From NCBI GenBank assembly GCA_026990885.1, contig JALXCO010000014.1:1-9174 (forward strand): 9,174 nucleotides of DNA. Reading direction: 5' to 3'. The notes under the pieces are model-generated. The model was not told the DNA's origin, did not search any database, and worked only from the letters and a program-made list of their open reading frames with translations. A program made the position numbers and the translations under genes. This stretch comes from Desulfurococcales archaeon (lineage in GTDB: Archaea > Thermoproteota > Thermoprotei_A > Sulfolobales > AG1). This document shows, piece by piece, positions 6,482 to 9,174 of the stretch (within the stretch, counting starts at the first letter, position 1; every line of letters begins with the position of its first letter).

Positions 6482-6489
6482 AATATATT
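6482..6489 (-). promoter_or_regulatory. TATA box of the Lrp-like gene
   Basis: AATATATT, inside the symmetrical AAATATATTT at 6481-6490, is centred about 26 bases before TTG 6461 on the minus strand. It sits in the 74-base region shared with the divergent gene and fits a leaderless transcript. Confidence 0.5.
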
Positions 6490-6506
6490 TTTAACATTAA
6501 AAATAC

Positions 6507-6513
6507 TATAAAG
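6507..6513 (+). promoter_or_regulatory. TATA box of the unknown gene at 6609
   Basis: TATAAAG would place transcription start near 6535-6537, exactly at a GTG (6536). That GTG opens a frame of only five codons (stop TAA at 6551), while the next frame is open and coding-like from 6543. The position therefore matters for deciding how the downstream gene starts. Confidence 0.45.
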
Positions 6514-6608
6514 AATATCTCCGTATTTACCTTGGGTGTTGAGCGATAATTAAGAGGGAGGCGAGAATACTGATCCATATTCTTGATGGGGGCATACATA
6601 TTTTAGCC

Positions 6609-6923
6609 GTGGTTAGGGGCTATATGGGTTTAGAGCATATCGTTTTCAAATGCCCTGACGCTGAGGGAGGGGGTGATATATATGGTGTTATCGATGAAGT
6701 TTCCGGACTGGCTTTCTTTCCCGAGGTTAGATATATCTACTCTGACAACATCTCGATTTCGGATGCGTGGTCCCGCTTCCTCAAGAAGAATAGGATCTCG
6801 GGTAAGCATGTGGTTCTCTCGATCAGCGATCTAGGGAATCTTGCTGTCGTTCTATCTGAATACATAAGGGTTTTTAGGAACCTGATAAAAAAACTAGATA
6901 TAGGTTGCCCCACCAATATCTAG
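6609..6923 (+). CDS. Unrecognised small protein, start uncertain
   Basis: I do not recognise this family. From GTG 6609 the product has 104 residues, soluble by composition, with a mixed alpha/beta pattern: strands around LEHIVFK, GDIYGVIDEV and EVRYIYS, then helices DAWSRFLKKN and LAVVLSEYIRVFRNLIKKL near the C-terminus. No metal, nucleotide-binding or membrane motif is visible. The same frame is open back to 6543 and encodes a plausible beta-rich stretch (KREARILIHILDGGIHILAV) in the codon style of the neighbours (AGG, AGA, ATA), which suggests that the true N-terminus is upstream. Starts on offer are GTG 6609, ATG 6624 (AGGGG at 6614-6618 upstream), a non-canonical ATT at 6549, or a one-base frameshift joining GTG 6536. 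The gene lies between a divergent Lrp-like gene and the Brix-pcc1 pair, 40 bases before the Brix gene, which has its own promoter. Confidence 0.65.
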   Translation: MVRGYMGLEHIVFKCPDAEGGGDIYGVIDEVSGLAFFPEVRYIYSDNISISDAWSRFLKKNRISGKHVVLSISDLGNLAVVLSEYIRVFRNLIKKLDIGCPTNI

Positions 6924-6931
6924 ATGTATAA

Positions 6932-6939
6932 TTTATTTA
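6932..6939 (+). promoter_or_regulatory. TATA box of the Brix-pcc1 genes
   Basis: TTTATTTA is centred about 26-28 bases before ATG 6964, so the mRNA probably begins at or next to the start codon (leaderless). It occupies most of the 40-base gap after the unknown gene. Confidence 0.55.
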
Positions 6940-6963
6940 AGTAGTTAGATGGTTGATTGATAG

Positions 6964-7503
6964 ATGGCTAGGGCTGTCGTTACCTCCAGCCATAGGCCTT
7001 CCCAGAGGATTAGATCGTTTATAAAGGATCTAGCTAGCACGTTCAAGGGGTTCACGAGGATTAATAGGGGTAAAATGACTCTAGGCGAGCTGGCCCAATA
7101 CATGTTTACCTATAATATTGGCTACGCTCTTATAGTGAACGCCTATAGGGGTAATCCTGGTTCGATTGACGTGTATGTTCTCGATGAATCAAGCATGGAT
7201 CTGGTTAAGGTTGCTAGGCTCTGGATTAGTGGGGTTAGGTTGAGTAGGGAGGGTAGGGTCGATCAATGCATGTTCGGCAGGGTTGCTGTAGATCCTAGCA
7301 GGTGCTTTAAGGATCAGTGCTTCAGGCTTGCAGATTTGCTGGCTAGGATAACCTCAGGTAGCATAGATGTTGGGTATTCTAGATCGACTGGCAGGATCAC
7401 GGTAATGGATCGAGAAAAACAGATATATATTAAGTTCATGAAAGAAAACGGTGAGGAGTGTGGGCCCTTCATCAAGATCTCAAAGGTCGCGTTTTATCAG
7501 TGA
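6964..7503 (+). CDS. Brix-domain (Imp4-like) ribosome biogenesis protein
   Basis: Archaeal single-domain Brix proteins are relatives of eukaryotic Imp4/Brix/Rpf1 and are thought to bind rRNA during ribosome assembly. The 179-residue product begins with the family hallmark TSSHRPSQRIRSFIKDLA (7-24), followed by FTRINRGKMTLGEL (30-43) and IVNAYRGNPGSIDVYVLD (57-74), matching the archaeal pattern of an RPSQR loop and an R-G-N-P-G turn. Length is normal for the archaeal family. ATG 6964 is supported by the TATA box 26 bases upstream. The 3' end overlaps pcc1 in another frame by at least 44 bases. In other archaea this gene often accompanies exosome and KEOPS genes. Here it is convergent with rrp41-rrp42-rpl37Ae. 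Confidence 0.88.
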   Translation: MARAVVTSSHRPSQRIRSFIKDLASTFKGFTRINRGKMTLGELAQYMFTYNIGYALIVNAYRGNPGSIDVYVLDESSMDLVKVARLWISGVRLSREGRVDQCMFGRVAVDPSRCFKDQCFRLADLLARITSGSIDVGYSRSTGRITVMDREKQIYIKFMKENGEECGPFIKISKVAFYQ

Positions 7504-7741
7504 GATCAGTATAGATCTAAAGAATAGAAGGGATGCACAGGCAGTATACAACGCATTAAAGCCGGAGGCGATCGAGCCGCCGAATCCGAGAAGAACCAGG
7601 GTATCTATAGATCTGGTAGATAACCGAGTGGTTGTTGTTATCGAGGCTTTAGATCTAGCGAGCTTGAGGGCTGCTCTTAACTCCTATATATACCTTCTCT
7701 ATGCATCGCTAAAATCCATAAAGATAGCTAATACTGGTTGA
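7460..7741 (+). CDS. pcc1: KEOPS complex subunit Pcc1
   Basis: Pcc1 is the small dimerising subunit of KEOPS, which makes the t6A modification at position 37 of ANN-decoding tRNAs together with Kae1, Bud32 and Cgi121. The 93-residue product has the Pcc1 layout: strand SEISIDL, helix RRDAQAVYNALKPE (23-36), strands RVSIDLVDNRVVVVIEA, then the signature D-L-A-S-L-R-A-A-L-N-S-Y followed by the C-terminal helix. GTG 7460 is chosen because GGTGAGG (7450-7456) lies just before it; GTG 7451 is the only other standard start. No ATG, GTG or TTG occurs after the Brix stop before the conserved core, so the overlap is unavoidable. Its 3' end faces the 3' end of rpl37Ae across 49 bases. kae1, bud32 and cgi121 are not in the window. 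Confidence 0.87.
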   Translation: MGPSSRSQRSRFISEISIDLKNRRDAQAVYNALKPEAIEPPNPRRTRVSIDLVDNRVVVVIEALDLASLRAALNSYIYLLYASLKSIKIANTG

Positions 7742-7759
7742 AGGGAGCCGATATATAGA

Positions 7760-7790
7760 TCAAAAGTTCCGAAGCTTTAAAGCCAGAAAA
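7760..7790 (-). terminator. Possible T-rich terminator after rpl37Ae
   Basis: On the minus strand TTTT follows the TAG stop directly (7790-7787), and a second TTTT occurs at 7765-7762. Between them is a 10-base perfect palindrome GCTTTAAAGC (7774-7783). The T runs are short, so this is a weak call. Confidence 0.3.
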
Positions 7791-8012
7791 CTAGAAGGGG
7801 GTGTACGCGCCTCCAGCCCATATGGTTTCGCATTTGGGGCACTGCCAAATCCCTACAGATATCCTCCTCATCACCGAAACCTTACCGCAGTATGGGCATC
7901 TATATTCGGCATATCTCTTCTCCATAACCTCCTTCCATCTCTTTCTAAGCGAGTACCCGTATCTCGGGCCGAATCTTTTAGCTATGCCCATATCCTTTTT
8001 CTTCGATGGCAA
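7791..8012 (-). CDS. rpl37ae: Large-subunit ribosomal protein eL43 (L37Ae)
   Basis: This is the zinc-finger protein of the archaeal/eukaryotic large ribosomal subunit. The 73-residue product has a basic start, the family motif RFGPRYGYSLRKRWKEV (13-29), a C-x2-C...C-x2-C zinc ribbon with Cys39, Cys42, Cys58 and Cys61, and the typical ending WAGGAYTPF. TTG 8012 is chosen because a TATA box at 8039-8032 points to transcription start within a few bases of it, and because MPSKKKD gives the short basic leader usual in the family. TTG 8030 would overlap the promoter region, and ATG 7991 would remove the basic residues. It follows rrp42, as in many archaeal exosome operons, with about 48 bases between stop and start, so both read-through and its own promoter are likely. 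Confidence 0.93.
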   Translation of the reverse strand: MPSKKKDMGIAKRFGPRYGYSLRKRWKEVMEKRYAEYRCPYCGKVSVMRRISVGIWQCPKCETIWAGGAYTPF

Positions 8013-8031
8013 CCCAGCACACCCTACCAAC

Positions 8032-8039
8032 TATATATA
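8032..8039 (-). promoter_or_regulatory. TATA box of rpl37Ae
   Basis: TATATATA, within the palindrome CTATATATAG, lies between the rrp42 stop and rpl37Ae. It would start transcription near 8009-8012, at the preferred TTG start. It suggests that the ribosomal protein can be made from a shorter transcript than the exosome genes. Confidence 0.5.
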
Positions 8040-8060
8040 GTCTGAGCTTCACCACTATTC

Positions 8061-8873
8061 TTAAGGCAATTTAGACATATAAATTTTAGTCATTGTTTTA
8101 GCCATCTCAAGTGCCTTTCTGACGTCATCGCTGCTTAGATAGCCGCTTCCCGATTTCTGTATACCAGTAATCCTGCCCTCGCTGTCTAGCGAGAAGATTA
8201 TTAGTGTGTCGGCTACAGCCTCCTCCTCAAGCACCGGGTCAGCAACTAGGTATTCCTCGATCTTAGCTATAGTCGCAGTTAGCGTGATGCTTCTTAGCGG
8301 TATACTCATATACTCGCTATCCGAAAGCTCAACCCTATCATCGCCCTCAACCCTGGCCTTCGGTATTTTAGCTGTTTTCAGCGCCGCTATGGTTCCCAGG
8401 GATGATGCATCAACCAGGTTTCCGTCATGGTCTATAACATATATGTCGACAAAAACAGTCCACACCCTCTTACCCGGGATAATGGCTAGTTTCTCTAGCT
8501 CTATAGCCTTGAGCTCCCTCAGCGATCTATCGATCACTCTAGCCAGCTCAATAGCCCTCTCATCCGGAGGTCCTGGTTCAAACGTTGGTGAGGCTAGAGG
8601 CACGAATTCAGCGTTTACTATTAAAACACCTTCGTTCGGTGTATCTGGATACGGTGAGCCGATCTCAGCCTTCACACCGACAATAACCTGTGATTTCCCA
8701 AGCTTCACGTGGGCTGAGCCGTTGGCGTTGGGTATTATGTCTGTCTTTATCTCTATACTTCTTATGTCCGAAAGCTTCCTCCCATCTACACGTGTCGACT
8801 TCGAGATCATTCCTAGTATAGTGTCCTTCTTTATTTTCGATACAACGGGCAGGTTAGGTGGCGTTGTAGACAT
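8061..8873 (-). CDS. rrp42: Exosome complex component Rrp42
   Basis: Rrp42 is the non-catalytic RNase PH-like subunit that alternates with Rrp41 in the hexameric ring of the archaeal exosome, which degrades or tails RNA from the 3' end. The 270-residue length is typical. Visible family features are RVDGR (28-32), NGSAHVKLGK (51-60), the acidic PGPPDERAIELARVIDRSLR (100-119) and VWTVFVDIYVIDHDGNLVDA (137-156). The start ATG 8873 follows the rrp41 stop directly (TAGATG). A nine-base GAGGTGATC at the end of rrp41 is fully complementary to the expected 16S tail, so translation is likely coupled. This is the standard archaeal order rrp41-rrp42-rpl37Ae. Confidence 0.96.
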   Translation of the reverse strand: MSTTPPNLPVVSKIKKDTILGMISKSTRVDGRKLSDIRSIEIKTDIIPNANGSAHVKLGKSQVIVGVKAEIGSPYPDTPNEGVLIVNAEFVPLASPTFEPGPPDERAIELARVIDRSLRELKAIELEKLAIIPGKRVWTVFVDIYVIDHDGNLVDASSLGTIAALKTAKIPKARVEGDDRVELSDSEYMSIPLRSITLTATIAKIEEYLVADPVLEEEAVADTLIIFSLDSEGRITGIQKSGSGYLSSDDVRKALEMAKTMTKIYMSKLP

Positions 8874-9173
8874 CTAGATCACCTCAATGTTTTTGAATTC
8901 AACATACCTCTTTCTTAAAGCCTCCTTCTGGGCTTCATACACGGTCTTTATTCCTTTCCACCCGAGATCCAGAGCCTTCATGAACTCCTCCTCAGTTAAA
9001 ACACCGTTTAGCTGGAGAAGCGTTATGGCCCCTATAGAGGGCATAGCCGCCATAGGCATGTCCGCCTGACCATACATGTCCTCGGATTCATTTATATCAA
9101 GCACCAGCGTGTCCTGGACCTTGCCGACAGCTATCCCTGCAACAAGATCCCTGAGCGGGATTCCAGCATCAGC
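8874..9173 (-). CDS. rrp41: Exosome complex exonuclease Rrp41, C-terminal part (cut by the window edge)
   Basis: Rrp41 is the catalytic phosphorolytic RNase PH-like subunit of the archaeal exosome. Only the last 99 codons are present, and the frame is open to the window edge. The visible part starts ADAGIPLRDLVAGIAVGKV, followed by VLDINESEDMYGQADMPMA. This is the conserved Asp-rich region that holds catalytic acidic residues in this family. It ends with the C-terminal helix region LNGVLTEEEFMKALDLG and KRYVEFKN. The TAG stop is immediately followed by the rrp42 ATG. Rrp4 and other upstream genes of the exosome operon would be expected beyond the right edge. Confidence 0.94.
   Translation of the reverse strand, partial: ADAGIPLRDLVAGIAVGKVQDTLVLDINESEDMYGQADMPMAAMPSIGAITLLQLNGVLTEEEFMKALDLGWKGIKTVYEAQKEALRKRYVEFKNIEVI
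8877..8885 (-). promoter_or_regulatory. Perfect Shine-Dalgarno sequence of rrp42
   Basis: GAGGTGATC on the minus strand is embedded in the last codons of rrp41 (Glu-Val-Ile) and ends three bases before ATG 8873. It would pair over nine bases with GAUCACCUC of 16S rRNA and fixes the rrp42 start. Confidence 0.7.
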
Positions 9174-9174
9174 T

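Noticed and set aside
814..7612. Recurrent ATCTATAGAT-like palindromes (for example near 815, 2026 and 7601)
   Set aside because: Most lie inside genes as Ser-Ile-Asp codons and fit the ATA/GAT codon preference; there is no regular spacing.
8206..8877. Long plus-strand open frame opposite rrp42
   Set aside because: It is antisense to a well-supported conserved gene, and its Ser-rich composition is typical of a shadow frame.
1..9174. CRISPR array, insertion sequence or other mobile element
   Set aside because: No regularly spaced repeats, transposase, integrase or terminal inverted repeats were seen on either strand.

Overview
The window looks like chromosomal DNA of a hyperthermophilic crenarchaeote (Thermoproteota). 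The evidence is the archaeal gene set (exosome subunits Rrp41 and Rrp42, ribosomal protein eL43/L37Ae, a Brix-domain protein, the KEOPS subunit Pcc1), heavy use of AGG/AGA arginine and ATA isoleucine codons, TATA boxes about 25-30 bases ahead of several start codons (suggesting leaderless mRNAs), and Shine-Dalgarno sequences matching a GAUCACCUC 16S rRNA tail. I cannot name the genus.

Bases 1-2615 (+): the distal part of a histidine operon in the order hisB (only its C-terminal 56 codons are in the window), hisH, hisA, hisF, hisI. Every junction overlaps (1, about 8, 11 and 4 bases). The products cover phosphoribosyl-AMP cyclisation (HisI), ProFAR isomerisation (HisA), imidazole-glycerol-phosphate synthesis (HisH-HisF) and its dehydration (HisB).

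Bases 2620-5384 (-): a three-gene group that converges on hisI with a 4-base gap. An ASCH-domain protein with a C-terminal winged-helix-like part is followed by an ABC ATPase and an ABC-2 type permease. The last two overlap by ATGA and form one exporter. The ATPase gene has its own TATA box inside the end of the ASCH gene.

Bases 5385-6923: a flavin-reductase-like gene (+), a 215-base gene-free stretch, a stand-alone Lrp/AsnC ligand-binding domain (-), and an unrecognised small gene (+) divergent from it. In both + strand genes the coding signal appears to extend upstream of the first ATG/GTG/TTG.

Bases 6964-9174: genes for information processing. The Brix gene and pcc1 (+, overlapping by at least 44 bases) converge on rrp41-rrp42-rpl37Ae (-). 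In many archaea these genes lie together in one exosome superoperon. Here the block is split into two convergent halves and no rpoP is visible between them.

I see no CRISPR array, mobile element, tRNA or rRNA. The most useful leads are the two genes with a missing canonical start, the split exosome/KEOPS neighbourhood with its out-of-frame Brix/pcc1 overlap, the ASCH-winged-helix/ABC exporter pairing, and a near-palindrome at the flavin-reductase promoter.
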